Source: Clostridia bacterium
GTDB lineage: Bacteria > Bacillota > Clostridia > Lachnospirales > Lachnospiraceae
Direction: 5' to 3'
DNA: 64,000 nucleotides
NCBI GenBank assembly: GCA_910574255.1
Contig: CAJTAK010000012.1
Span: 62,001-126,000, forward strand
Part shown: piece by piece, positions 8,600 to 17,130 of the stretch
Numbering within the stretch: the stretch's first letter is position 1
Layout: every line of letters begins with the position of its first letter
The notes under the pieces: generated by a model
Seen by the model: only the letters and a program-made list of their open reading frames with translations
Told to the model about the DNA's origin: nothing
The model's database searches: none
Translations under genes and position numbers: made by a program

Positions 8600-9497
8600 A
8601 GTATTAAAGGTAATTGATAAGTCCGTGGCAGATCAGAAAGGCGCCTATAACGTCCGTTACAACGGACAGCCCTTGTGCCATGGAGACAGTGAGCATATTA
8701 AAATACGCAGAAAAGAGGATAAACAGGGGATTGACGTGTACATTGACAAGGATGCCAAGGGCGAACAGGTACATATTCCCGTGGTGGTATCCGTATCCGG
8801 CATGACGGACATCGTATACAATGATTTCTATGTGGAGCCGGGAGCGGAGGTTGTGATTGTGGCAGGCTGCGGCATACACAATTCCGGCTGTGATTCTGCA
8901 AGACATGACGGAATCCATGCTTTCCATATCGGAAAAGGCGCCAATGTGCGCTATGAGGAAAAGCATTACGGAGAGGGCGAGGGAAGCGGCGAACGGATCT
9001 TAAATCCGGTGACAAAGATTTATATGGATGAGGATTCCGTATTTACCCTGGATACGGCTCAGATTCGTGGTGTGGATTCTACGGTCCGGGAGACTGAGGT
9101 GGAGATGGGAGCCAGAGCCAGACTTCAGGTGACGGAACGTCTGATGACACACGATAAGCAGACAGCGGTTTCCAATATGGAGGTTCGGATGAACGGAGAC
9201 GGAAGCTCGGCGCAGATTATTTCCCGATCTGTGGCAAAGGGAAGCTCCGTGCAGACCTTTCATCCAAAGGCGGTAGGCAATGCGGGCTGCCATGCCCATA
9301 TTCAGTGCGATTCTATCATTATGGACCAGGCGGAGGTGTGCTCCATTCCGGAGATCAATGCCCGGCACATTGATGCGCAGATTATCCATGAGGCAGCTAT
9401 CGGGCGCATTAATGATGAGCAGCTATTGAAGCTTCGGAGCCTTGGGCTTACGGAGGAAGATGCGGAAGCGGTGATTATTGAGAATTTTTTGCAGTAA
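8544..9497 (+). CDS. sufB: SufB/SufD-family Fe-S scaffold protein
   Basis: About 317 residues if started at ATG 8544; ATG 8559 or GTG 8568 behind GGGAGG are equally plausible. The C-terminal half is a SufBD right-handed beta-helix core. It ends in PEINARHIDAQIIHEAAIG and RINDEQLLKLRSLGLTEEDA, which match the SufB/SufD tail motif (HEA..G.I..EQL.YL.SRGL.E..A). It overlaps sufC by up to 56 nt, implying translational coupling. With SufC it forms a two-gene minimal SUF unit (SmsCB type); no sufD, sufS or sufU lies nearby. The length is shorter than SufB of full SUF operons (about 460-490 residues). Confidence 0.8.
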   Translation: MAEGRMEAVNVKLDAAADKVLKVIDKSVADQKGAYNVRYNGQPLCHGDSEHIKIRRKEDKQGIDVYIDKDAKGEQVHIPVVVSVSGMTDIVYNDFYVEPGAEVVIVAGCGIHNSGCDSARHDGIHAFHIGKGANVRYEEKHYGEGEGSGERILNPVTKIYMDEDSVFTLDTAQIRGVDSTVRETEVEMGARARLQVTERLMTHDKQTAVSNMEVRMNGDGSSAQIISRSVAKGSSVQTFHPKAVGNAGCHAHIQCDSIIMDQAEVCSIPEINARHIDAQIIHEAAIGRINDEQLLKLRSLGLTEEDAEAVIIENFLQ

Positions 9498-9597
9498 TCA
9501 AAAGAGTGCTGTCAGGTTTATAGGATTTAAGAAAAACAATGCAAAACCAAATGGAATCACCGTATGCATTTATAACTGGTAAAGCGGTATAAAAATA

Positions 9598-9642
9598 GGA
9601 CTGCAGGTAAAAAGCTGGCTGGCTTCCCTGCAGTTCTTATTT
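9598..9642 (+). terminator. Terminator after sufCB (possibly bidirectional)
   Basis: GGACTGCAGG (9598-9607) pairs with CCTGCAGTTC (9627-9636), followed by TTATTTT. It lies between the convergent suf operon and the ROK gene. Confidence 0.75.
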
Positions 9643-9663
9643 TATGCCCTAATATTATAAATT

Positions 9664-10830
9664 TCAGAATGGCTTTTCCTGAGGTTTTCTAAGCTTTAGA
9701 TGCTGTATCCCAAGAAACTGCCGGATACACAGGCAGGCGGCCCCCAGTAAAATGGAGGTATCCTGCAGGCCGGAGGGAACCAGGATACAGTGCATCCGCA
9801 TACGGTTCTGAAGCCGGTTCTGGATCTGCCGAAGTACCTCCGGGAAATAGGTGGTAAAGGAGCTGTTGATCACGATCATATCCGGATTAAAGGTATTCAG
9901 CAGATTGTTGATTCCATAGGACATATAGCGGATAAAATCCTCAAGAAGCGACAGGGCGTCATCGTCCTGCTTGTGGCAGGCTGCTACGAAAACGTCGATA
10001 TCCGCATGTTCCAGTCCTTTTACGGAGGCAAATTGCTTCAAAATGGAACGCTCGGAGGCATATTGTTCCAGACAGCCCAGGTTGCCGCAGGGACAAGGAC
10101 GGCCGTTCGGCTCTATGATAGAATGGCCGAATTCTCCCGCATTGCCGTTGGCTCCGGTGTAGAGCTGATTGTTGATGAGGATTCCTACGCCGATTCCGGT
10201 GTGGATGCTGATTCCGATGAGATTTGGTGTATGGTAGTAAAAGGTGTGTTCTCCGATAACGGAGAGGTTGGCCTCGTTTTCCAGATAAATGGGGACGCCG
10301 AATTCCTGTTCCAACACTTCCTGGAACGGAAGCTCTTCATAGGGGGAATAGGGGGTGAAAGTTACCTGGTTTTCGTATACGGTTCCGTGGATGCCAAGGC
10401 CGATTCCCACTACGCCGTAGGGAGTTGGATCCAGGGAGGCGGTCATGTCACGGATAATGGTGATTAGCAGAGGGATGATCTCCCTGCGGCCGGCATGATT
10501 GGGGTATAGCTTTAATCGGCAGTTTTCACCTTTCAGGTTGCAGATCATGGCGGAAATGGTGTTGGCATTCACGTCGATGGACAGGGCATAACCGCAGTTG
10601 GCGTGGAAAGTTAAAAGGATGGGCTTGCGGCCTAAGGTGGTGTTGTCGTTTCCTACTTCTATTACCAGGTTTTGTTCTATTAGCTTTTGGACAATGGCGG
10701 AGACGGTGGCTTTGGTGAGGCCGGAGCTTTTGGCGAGGGAGGCTCGGGAGATGGTGCCCTCTTTTAGAATCATCTCCAAGATTAGATGGCTGTTCATGTC
10801 ACGTATCAGTTCTTTGCTTCCGGTTATCAT
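9664..10830 (-). CDS. ROK-family transcriptional repressor, XylR-like
   Basis: 388 residues. An N-terminal winged helix (about 10-70; HLILEMILKEGTISRASLAKSSGLTK split around residue 20-45, then ATVSAIVQKLIEQNLV) precedes a ROK kinase-like domain. Visible ROK features are an ATP/phosphate-loop region GIGLGIHGTV, TGIGVGILINNQL, and the zinc signature CPCGNLGCLEQYASE. The zinc signature and HTH together are typical of sugar-responsive repressors such as XylR and NagC. It is next to a xylose-type regulon, and TTTAGTRAAT boxes occur at its own promoter and upstream of xylF, so it is likely the xylose repressor and autoregulated. Confidence 0.85.
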   Translation of the reverse strand: MITGSKELIRDMNSHLILEMILKEGTISRASLAKSSGLTKATVSAIVQKLIEQNLVIEVGNDNTTLGRKPILLTFHANCGYALSIDVNANTISAMICNLKGENCRLKLYPNHAGRREIIPLLITIIRDMTASLDPTPYGVVGIGLGIHGTVYENQVTFTPYSPYEELPFQEVLEQEFGVPIYLENEANLSVIGEHTFYYHTPNLIGISIHTGIGVGILINNQLYTGANGNAGEFGHSIIEPNGRPCPCGNLGCLEQYASERSILKQFASVKGLEHADIDVFVAACHKQDDDALSLLEDFIRYMSYGINNLLNTFNPDMIVINSSFTTYFPEVLRQIQNRLQNRMRMHCILVPSGLQDTSILLGAACLCIRQFLGIQHLKLRKPQEKPF

Positions 10831-10872
10831 AGGGGGATGTCACTTTCTGTTTTTTGGAATTTGTTATGTTCA

Positions 10873-10901
10873 AGTATAATATAAGTTTTGGGTTTAGTAA
10901 A
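10873..10901 (-). promoter_or_regulatory. Promoter of the ROK gene with overlapping TTTAGTAAAT box
   Basis: Read on the minus strand, TTTACT (10901-10896), 17 bp, TATACT (10878-10873). The box TTTAGTAAAT (10893-10902) overlaps the -35 and recurs as TTTAGTGAAT upstream of xylF, consistent with autorepression. Confidence 0.45.
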
Positions 10902-10920
10902 TATGAAATGAGGGGGGAGG

Positions 10921-11126
10921 GGCAGGCACGAAATAAGCCCTCCGATTTTTCCATATCTCTGTTCGGACGGTTCACGTACACGGTGTCTGCTATGCTCGAA
11001 CATTGCCGTGGAAATTTTTGTGTTATTGTGGATTATGAAGGCAATATTCGTTCATATCAGATGCCGTGTGCGTGAACAGCCGGACACACGATATCGGAAA
11101 AACCGGAGGGCTTATTTCGGGCCTGC
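10921..11126. repeat. Element C, copy 1: about 205-bp long-arm hairpin
   Basis: Two arms of about 86 nt (10921-11007 and 11040-11126) are imperfect reverse complements around a loop of about 33 nt. It lies in the 473-bp gap between the ROK gene (minus) and the sugar-sensor operon (plus). A second copy is at 23806-24014. The copies share core motifs (CCATATCT, GTTCGGACG, CGTACAC and their partners) but differ in paired positions: TTCACG/CGTGAA here (10971-10976, 11071-11076) against TTTGCG/CGCAAA there. No credible coding frame is present. The rest of the gap carries only the two promoters. Confidence 0.8.
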
Positions 11127-11179
11127 TCCATGGGGACGGAAGGGTGAAAGGCGGAATGCAGTGGATTTTTTGGTATTAC

Positions 11180-11208
11180 TTGCTATTGTGTTTTGTAGGT
11201 GATACTAT
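11180..11208 (+). promoter_or_regulatory. Promoter of the sugar-sensor operon
   Basis: TTGCTA (11180-11185), 17 bp, TACTAT (11203-11208), about 95 bp ahead of the first gene. No activator site could be assigned. Confidence 0.4.
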
Positions 11209-11303
11209 TAATAGAGATTAATTTAATGAGTGAACAAAGTGTGCGGCTTTGTTTTGGCAGGGTTTGCTGAGTGTTGTATTACATGTAGGGATAAGGGTAA
11301 AAA

Positions 11304-12341
11304 GTGGATATGTTGGAGAAGAGTGAGAGAAAGAAGATAGCGGCAGTACTGGCGGTGGTGATGCTGATCGGGTTGGGAGTTTATGGGTCGGCGCTTTTTC
11401 TGGGGAAGCTTCAGGTGACGGCTATGGATTCGCCTAAGGGAAATGAGTTTTATGATGCGTACTATGTGTTGATTGAGGACGGACATGATATGGCGCTGTG
11501 GAATTCTATTTATGAGGGAGCGAGAAAAGAGGGGGAAGAGAACTGCAATGCTTATGTGGAGTACTTAGGGAAGAATCTGACGGCGGATTATACGGTGCAG
11601 GATAAGCTGCGGATTGCCATTGATTCTGGCGTGGATGGGATTATTTTAAATGGGGGAAGCTCTGAGGAAACGGATCGGCTTCTCAGTGAGGCGGTTGGGA
11701 AAGGGATTCCGGTGGTGACTGCTCTGGATGACAGTGCTTATAACCTGCGGAAGTGTTTTGTGGGGGTAAATAACTATATTCTGGGACAGGAGTACAGCCG
11801 GCTCTGCTGGGAGCTTCTTTCGGAGAATCCCAGGGACAGTCATGTGGTGGTTCTTATGGATTCGTCTGCTACGGGGACCGGGAAGAATACCATGTTCTGG
11901 GGAATGAGGGAGACTATGGATGAAAAAATTCTGGAGACCGGATGGGAGTATGACATTAAGGTGCAGGCCGTCTCCATTGACAGCAGCAATGCCTTTATGA
12001 CGGAGGAAACCATACGGAAGCTTCTGGTAACAGAGGAGGATCATCCGGATATTCTGATCTGCCTTAGTGAGACAGATACACGGCGGGCTTATGAGGCTGT
12101 GGTGGATTATATTAAGGTGGGGGAGGTACGGATTCTGGGATATTATAAGTCGGATGGGATTCTGGATGCCATTCAGAAGAAGATTATTTCGTCTACGGTG
12201 GTGGTGGACGGGGAGCAGCTTGGGAGCTTCTGCGTTCAGGCCCTTACGGAGTATCGGGAGACGGGGTATGTGAATGGGTATTTTCCGGTTGACACTTATG
12301 TGATTGACGAGACCAATGTGGGACAGTATCTGCTGCCATAA
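11304..12341 (+). CDS. Membrane-anchored periplasmic-type sugar-binding sensor (XylFII-like)
   Basis: 345 residues. One N-terminal hydrophobic anchor (about 10-35) lacks a lipobox cysteine, so the protein is a tethered binding protein, not a transport lipoprotein. The rest is a Peripla_BP_4 fold (NSIYEGARKEGEENC, DKLRIAIDSGVDGIILNGG, GKGIPVVTALDD, NNYILGQEYSRLC, VVLMDSSATGTGKN). It is followed directly by a LytS/YesM kinase and a YesN regulator, the arrangement described for XylFII-LytS-YesN in solventogenic clostridia, where the anchored protein presents xylose to the kinase. The start is GTG 11304 or ATG 11310, both behind AAGGG. Confidence 0.8.
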   Translation: MDMLEKSERKKIAAVLAVVMLIGLGVYGSALFLGKLQVTAMDSPKGNEFYDAYYVLIEDGHDMALWNSIYEGARKEGEENCNAYVEYLGKNLTADYTVQDKLRIAIDSGVDGIILNGGSSEETDRLLSEAVGKGIPVVTALDDSAYNLRKCFVGVNNYILGQEYSRLCWELLSENPRDSHVVVLMDSSATGTGKNTMFWGMRETMDEKILETGWEYDIKVQAVSIDSSNAFMTEETIRKLLVTEEDHPDILICLSETDTRRAYEAVVDYIKVGEVRILGYYKSDGILDAIQKKIISSTVVVDGEQLGSFCVQALTEYRETGYVNGYFPVDTYVIDETNVGQYLLP

Positions 12342-12386
12342 AGGTATGGGATTTCAGTTTTCTACAAATGACCAGGAGCAAAACGT

Positions 12387-13904
12387 ATGAAGAAATGGAA
12401 AAATCTCTCCATCCAATTAAAGCTGATTGCGGCGTTCTTACTTACTTTTTTTCTTATTTTTTTCGTGAATCTGATTTTATATGCCAATATTAATTTTATG
12501 TCGGGAAGAATTGATCAGGTCTATCAGAGCAACAGCAGTCTCAATGAGCTGTCGGAGGCTTTGAGTGCGGTGCATGGCAGTATGACGGAATATCTGAATG
12601 TGAAGAGCTCGGATACGCTGGATTCCTACTATCGGAACAGCCAGGAATTGAACCTCCGGCTCCAGGAGCTGAATACGGAGATTTGCAGTGACGAGCTTCT
12701 GATGATGGAGCGCAATATCCGGAATATGATCCTGGAATATTTACATATCACAGACGAGGCAACACAGGCAAAGCGTGGGCGGAATATTGAAAAATACCGG
12801 CTGCGCTATGAGGAGGCCGTGGAGCGGTTTGAATATATCAATACCTATATTTACAGTCTGAATAACCGCAGGTTTAAGACGAATACCGACAGCTACGAGG
12901 CGCTGGCCCGGGCGCTTCGCAAGTTTGAGCTGGCGGGGACAGTGATTCTGGCAGTTGTGGGTGCGGTGATCACAGCATTGATTTATGCCATTACCAAAAG
13001 CATTACGGGGCCTTTAAGCCATCTGGCCCGAAGGGCAAATGAGGTGGCGGAAGGGAATCTGGAGGTGGCGGTGGTTCCGGTCCGCAGTATGGACGAGGTA
13101 GGAATAGTGACCACAGCCTTTAATCAGATGGTAGCCAGCATCCGGATTCATATGGAACGGATTAAGGAAAATATGGAGAAAGAGGCGGCCATGAAAGAAA
13201 AAGAGCTGATGATGGAGGGACATTTAAAGGATGCCCAACTAAAATATCTTCAGGCCCAGATCAATCCCCATTTTCTGTTTAATACCCTGAATGCCGGGGC
13301 GCAGCTTGCCATGATGGAGGGAGCGGACAAGACGTGTCTCTTTGTGGAAAATATGGCGGATTTTTTTCGGTACAATGTGAAGAAGATCAACCAGGATGCA
13401 ACCATACGGGAGGAACTGGAACTGGTGGACAGCTATCTCTATATTCTGAATGTGCGTTTTGGGGGCGAGATTCATTTTCGAAAGCAGGTGGATGAGACGC
13501 TCCTGGATCTGCGTGTTCCAAGCATGATTCTTCAGCCGATTGTGGAAAATGCGGCTAATTACGGTATCCGGGGCATTGACTGGGAGGGATGGATCGAGCT
13601 TCTTCTATACCGGGAACCGGAGCGCATCTGTATCTCCATCCGGGACAACGGCGTGGGGATGAGCAGGGAGAAGATTCAAGAGGTTATGGAGGGAAAGGTC
13701 CGGGAAGCGGATTTGTCCAGAAATTCCACAGGCATTGGTCTTGGAAATGTGATCAGCCGTCTAAGGCTTTATTATAACAGGGAAGAGGTATTTGAGATTC
13801 AAAGCCATGGGGAAAACAAGGGAACCCAGGTATTCGTTTATCTTCCGCTGGGGGAGATTATGGAACAGTACCCTTTAGTACCGTTGCGCAGCAACTTAAG
13901 ATAG
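12387..13904 (+). CDS. LytS/YesM-type sensor histidine kinase
   Basis: 505 residues. TM1 at about 12-33, an extracytoplasmic coiled-coil-like segment to about 180, TM2 at about 183-204, then HAMP (about 205-258; ITGPLSHLARRANEVAEGNLEV and DEVGIVTTAFNQM). The His_kinase domain carries QINPHFLFNTLN with the predicted phospho-acceptor His295. It is followed by HATPase motifs IVENAANYGIRG, RDNGVGM and STGIGLGNVISRL. The last 13 residues (from EQYP to NLR) are encoded by element B copy 1, which also supplies the stop codon and the next gene's ribosome site. The partners are the preceding sugar sensor and the following AraC-type regulator. Confidence 0.9.
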   Translation: MKKWKNLSIQLKLIAAFLLTFFLIFFVNLILYANINFMSGRIDQVYQSNSSLNELSEALSAVHGSMTEYLNVKSSDTLDSYYRNSQELNLRLQELNTEICSDELLMMERNIRNMILEYLHITDEATQAKRGRNIEKYRLRYEEAVERFEYINTYIYSLNNRRFKTNTDSYEALARALRKFELAGTVILAVVGAVITALIYAITKSITGPLSHLARRANEVAEGNLEVAVVPVRSMDEVGIVTTAFNQMVASIRIHMERIKENMEKEAAMKEKELMMEGHLKDAQLKYLQAQINPHFLFNTLNAGAQLAMMEGADKTCLFVENMADFFRYNVKKINQDATIREELELVDSYLYILNVRFGGEIHFRKQVDETLLDLRVPSMILQPIVENAANYGIRGIDWEGWIELLLYREPERICISIRDNGVGMSREKIQEVMEGKVREADLSRNSTGIGLGNVISRLRLYYNREEVFEIQSHGENKGTQVFVYLPLGEIMEQYPLVPLRSNLR

Positions 13905-13908
13905 GAGG
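13868..13908 (+). repeat. Element B, copy 1 (right end only)
   Basis: The tract contains CCCTTTAGTACC, then the small hairpin GTTGC-GCA-GCAAC (13883-13895), then TTAAGATAGGAGG. AGGAGG (13903-13908) is the ribosome site of the next gene at spacing 6. It matches copies at 45031-45074, 52609-52653 and 59112-59145. Here it overlaps coding sequence. Confidence 0.75.
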
Positions 13909-13914
13909 GCAGGT

Positions 13915-15510
13915 ATGTATAAAATCATGTTGGCAGACGATGAGGGAATAGTGATTGATTCCTTAACCTATATTATCCGCCAGAACTTTGACGGAGAATG
14001 CCAGGTGGAATCCGCAAAAACAGGGCGCAGCGTTATTGAACTTGCAGAGAGCTTCCGGCCCGATATTGCATTTATGGACATTCAGATGCCGGGTATCAAC
14101 GGCATTGAAGCCATGAAAGAGATCAAGAAAAACAGTCCCAATCTGATTTTTATCGTTATGTCCGCTTACGACAAATTTGACTACGCCCAGGAAGCCATCA
14201 ATCTGGGAGTTATGGAATATCTTCATAAGCCGGTGAATCAGAAAAAGATTGTAGAGGTTCTTAAAAAGGCTATGGATATGGTGGACAGCAGAAGAGAAAA
14301 GAGGAGCCAGGATCTGGAGGCTAAGGAGAAACTGGAAATTGTAGTCCCTATGCTGGAGCAGGGATTTATTATGACTGCCCTTTTGCAGGCTCAAAATACG
14401 GCAGGAATTGAGAATTACAAAAGCTTACTGGGAATAGCACAGGATTATATGTTTACTCTGGTACTGGAATTTGGTGATGAGCGGGAGGGGCGGGAGCTAA
14501 CGAATCCGGTAGGGGCAGGCGTACGTCTGCAAAGCAGCTATCAGCAGATTCGCAATATTATCAGGGAGTATTATACCTGCTGTGTAGGGCCTTTGATGAA
14601 TAACCGCCTGGTATGCTGCGTTCCCACGGATATGGAGCAGGGGGATTATGAGAGCCGGGCAAAGGATGTGGAGCGGTGCCGCCAGATGATAGAGCATATT
14701 TCAGATGCCTGCGGCCTTGTCTGCCGGATAGGAGTGGGAAGCATTCTGACCGTGGATAAGATGGAGAAATCCTATGAGGACGGTGCAAAAGCCCTTGGCA
14801 ACTCTGACGGAAGCGTAGCTCACTGCCGGGATCTTCCGATTTTCTGTAAATATGAGGAGGACTATCCTCTGAATCTGGAGGAACAGCTTTTTGACTATGT
14901 AAAGGCAGGAAAAAGTCAGGAGGCTCAAAAAGCGGCCGGAGATTTCTTTGACTGGATGGCAGGAACACAGGCGGACTATTTGCCGAACATTCGCCTGAAA
15001 GTATTAGAGTTTATATTATTTATGGAATATACAGCCTACAAAAGCGGCGGCATGGTATATCGATTCCGGGATCGGGCGGAGTATCTTGAGGTGGTACAAA
15101 CGGATTCTTTGGACGAAATGCGGAGATGGTTTTTGCAGAAGATAAAGGAAGCGGCAGCCAATGTAGCCAGCAAAAAGAAAGAGTATTCCCATGAGGTTAT
15201 TGAAAGGGCCAGAGAATACATAGGACGCAACTATAAAAAAGATTTGTCCTTGGAAAGTATGTCCAGAGAAATGGATATGAGTCCCTATTATTTCAGCAAG
15301 CTATTTAAAGAGGTAACAGGTTCTAACTTTGTAGAGTATGTAACAGGCATTCGAATTGGGAGGGCTAAGGAGCTTCTGCGACAGGGGGGAAGCTCCATGA
15401 AGCAGATTTGTCAGGAAATCGGTTATAGTGATCCAAACTATTTCAGCCGTATTTTTAAGAAATGGACAGGGCAGACGCCCACGGAGTATAAGGAGGGAAA
15501 TGAGGAATGA
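13915..15510 (+). CDS. YesN-type AraC response regulator
   Basis: 531 residues. The receiver domain (1-120) has acidic pocket residues in MLADDEG, the phospho-acceptor Asp55 in FMDIQMPG, and the conserved lysine in YLHKPVN. A central region of about 270 residues has no clear homology by eye. The C-terminal AraC HTH (about 425-525) reads YKKDLSLESMSREMDMSPYYFSKLFKEVTG in two blocks, then ICQEIGYSDPNYFSRIFKKWTGQTPTEY. It is predicted to activate xylFGH when the kinase is stimulated by sugar. The gene stops within ATGA of the next gene. Confidence 0.9.
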   Translation: MYKIMLADDEGIVIDSLTYIIRQNFDGECQVESAKTGRSVIELAESFRPDIAFMDIQMPGINGIEAMKEIKKNSPNLIFIVMSAYDKFDYAQEAINLGVMEYLHKPVNQKKIVEVLKKAMDMVDSRREKRSQDLEAKEKLEIVVPMLEQGFIMTALLQAQNTAGIENYKSLLGIAQDYMFTLVLEFGDEREGRELTNPVGAGVRLQSSYQQIRNIIREYYTCCVGPLMNNRLVCCVPTDMEQGDYESRAKDVERCRQMIEHISDACGLVCRIGVGSILTVDKMEKSYEDGAKALGNSDGSVAHCRDLPIFCKYEEDYPLNLEEQLFDYVKAGKSQEAQKAAGDFFDWMAGTQADYLPNIRLKVLEFILFMEYTAYKSGGMVYRFRDRAEYLEVVQTDSLDEMRRWFLQKIKEAAANVASKKKEYSHEVIERAREYIGRNYKKDLSLESMSREMDMSPYYFSKLFKEVTGSNFVEYVTGIRIGRAKELLRQGGSSMKQICQEIGYSDPNYFSRIFKKWTGQTPTEYKEGNEE

Positions 15511-16613
15511 GACAATCTTACAGATTGATACTGGGGATTCTTGCAGCAGCTCTCTGCATGGCTTCGGTTCCGGGCTGTGGAAATAAGGAGGCAGAGCAGA
15601 CAAGGGAAGAGATCGGAGAGGATAAGATCCGCATAGGCTTAAGTTTTGACTCCTTTATCATAGAGCGATGGCAGAGGGATCGGGATGCCTTTGTAGCCAG
15701 AGCTTCGGGAGAGCTGGGGGCGGAGGTAAATGTCCAGTGTGCAAACGGAGACGTGGAAGAACAGATTGCACAGATCGAATATCTGATTGATAAGAATATG
15801 GATGTTATTGTGATTGTAGCGGTGGATTCTGCCCGATTGAGCGAGCCGGTAAAAAAGGCAAAGCGGGCCGGAGTTAAGGTGATTGCTTATGACCGCCTGA
15901 TTATGGATGCGGATGTGGATCTGTACATAACCTTTGACAATGAGCGTGTGGGGGAAATGATGGCGGAGACGATTATCGCCCGTACACCGGAGAAAGGCAG
16001 GATCTTTATGATGTGCGGTTCTCCGGAGGATAACAATGTATCTCTTGTGATGGACGGCTTTCACAATATGATTGACCGCACGGAACGGGAGATCGTTGAG
16101 ACTGCCTATGCAGATAACTGGCTGGCAGAGATTGGCTTTTCCAGAGTCAGTGAATTTTTGGACGGGGGCGGCGAAGCAGATGCTTATATGTGCGGGAATG
16201 ATGATATTGCCAGTCAGGTGATCCGTGTGCTCTCCGAAAGGCGAATGGCCGGAGACGTATGTGTGGTGGGCCAAGATGCGGATCTGGGAGCCTGCCAGAG
16301 AGTGGTGGAGGGAACCCAGGCTATGACCGTGTACAAACCGGTGGAAAAGCTGGCAAGACGGGCGGCTGAGTGTGCTGTGACTTTGGCAAAAACGGAGGAT
16401 CTTAAAACAGCGGGCACGTTCTTTGACGGGACACAGGAGGTTCCCTATATCGGCCTTGAGCCTATTGCCGTAACAGCGGCTAATATGGATACGGTTATTG
16501 AAGATGGATTTCATCTGAAGGAAGATATTTATTTGAATATAGGGAATGAATTAACAGTTACAGTTCAGGATGCAGAAGATGAGATTGGAGTTATGGTTCA
16601 ATTTTCCGAATGA
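15507..16613 (+). CDS. Sugar-binding lipoprotein, XylF-like
   Basis: 368 residues with a lipoprotein signal peptide ending in ASVPGC (Cys24). A Peripla_BP_4 fold follows: RIGLSFDSFIIERWQRDRD, QIAQIEYLIDKNMDVIVIVAVD, AGVKVIAYDRLI, YITFDNERVGEMM, CGSPEDNNVSLVMDGF and VCVVGQDADLGACQRVVEGTQ. The AYDRLI and FDNERVG motifs are typical of xylose/multi-sugar binding proteins. It starts at the ATGA overlap with the response regulator, so it belongs to the sensory operon rather than the transport operon. It may be a second ligand-presenting protein for the kinase, or an alternate subunit for XylGH. Confidence 0.8.
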   Translation: MRQSYRLILGILAAALCMASVPGCGNKEAEQTREEIGEDKIRIGLSFDSFIIERWQRDRDAFVARASGELGAEVNVQCANGDVEEQIAQIEYLIDKNMDVIVIVAVDSARLSEPVKKAKRAGVKVIAYDRLIMDADVDLYITFDNERVGEMMAETIIARTPEKGRIFMMCGSPEDNNVSLVMDGFHNMIDRTEREIVETAYADNWLAEIGFSRVSEFLDGGGEADAYMCGNDDIASQVIRVLSERRMAGDVCVVGQDADLGACQRVVEGTQAMTVYKPVEKLARRAAECAVTLAKTEDLKTAGTFFDGTQEVPYIGLEPIAVTAANMDTVIEDGFHLKEDIYLNIGNELTVTVQDAEDEIGVMVQFSE

Positions 16614-16638
16614 TATTTAATACCTGTACTGTTCACAA

Positions 16639-16685
16639 GGCGGAACTTCAAGTATGGACTAATCGTAGTTTTTGGTGGTTCCGCC
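16639..16685 (+). terminator. Candidate terminator of the sensory operon
   Basis: GGCGGAAC (16639-16646) pairs perfectly with GTTCCGCC (16678-16685), but the loop is 31 nt and the T tract is weak. It may instead be an mRNA 3' stabiliser. Confidence 0.4.
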
Positions 16686-16818
16686 GAGAACTTTTAATAT
16701 TAGTAAATCAAAGAAAATTTATTGTGCTATTTTTTTAGTTTGTTGTTTACACAGAACAGAAAGATAACATACGTTTGATATCAGCAAGGTTGCGACAAAA
16801 AAGAAAGGAGCATTTACT

Positions 16819-16917
16819 ATGATACGGACAGTTACCTTGGATAGAAATCAAAAACCTGCGGACGAACAGATCAAACAAATTCTTCCCTGCAATATAACAG
16901 AAAAACCAAACAAATGA
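16819..16917 (+). CDS. 32-residue ORF, possible antitoxin remnant
   Basis: The ORF starts at ATG 16819 behind AAGAAAGGAG and encodes a short polar peptide beginning MIRTVTLDRNQKPADEQIKQ and ending in TEKPNK. The start resembles the N-terminus of small Lachnospiraceae proteins of about 60-70 residues that follow the pattern MIxTVxLDRNQKPTDEQI, thought to be antitoxin-like. It stops before the conserved second half, so it may be a truncated copy. It could also be a regulatory leader peptide. The function is not known. Confidence 0.35.
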   Translation: MIRTVTLDRNQKPADEQIKQILPCNITEKPNK

Positions 16918-16942
16918 ATAGCACAAAATTGTTCTTATTTCC

Positions 16943-16980
16943 ATAGCATTGTAAAAAATGCTATAATTTGTTTAGTGAAT
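16943..16980 (+). promoter_or_regulatory. xylF promoter with overlapping palindrome and ROK box
   Basis: An extended -10, TGCTATAAT (16959-16967), has no good -35, as expected of an activator-dependent promoter. An 8-bp perfect palindrome ATAGCATT (16943-16950) / AATGCTAT (16957-16964) covers the -10. TTTAGTGAAT (16971-16980) follows. YesN-type activation and ROK repression are inferred. Confidence 0.5.
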
Positions 16981-17130
16981 GAATTAAATAACAAAATTGT
17001 CAAGAAAGTAGACAACTAATTGCTATACCAGGTGTGATATAGTACAAATGTACCAAATAAATCACCAAATGCAGTATTTCAAATATCCATAAGAAATATT
17101 GCACAACAAAAAATCAGGGAGGATGAAAAC

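Larger units (their letters stand above)
16614..17130. other. 517-bp regulatory gap upstream of xylF
   Basis: This AT-rich interval holds a GC-rich hairpin (16639-16685), candidate ROK boxes (TTTAGTTTGTTGTTTAC at 16734-16750 and TTTAGTGAAT at 16971-16980), a 32-codon ORF with a good ribosome site, and the xylF promoter with an overlapping palindrome. Further small inverted repeats occur between 16997 and 17076 (TTGTC...GACAA; GTAC...GTAC). Confidence 0.6.

Noticed and set aside
10921-11126. Insertion sequence for element C
   Set aside because: No transposase frame inside or beside either copy; it could at most be a non-autonomous element.
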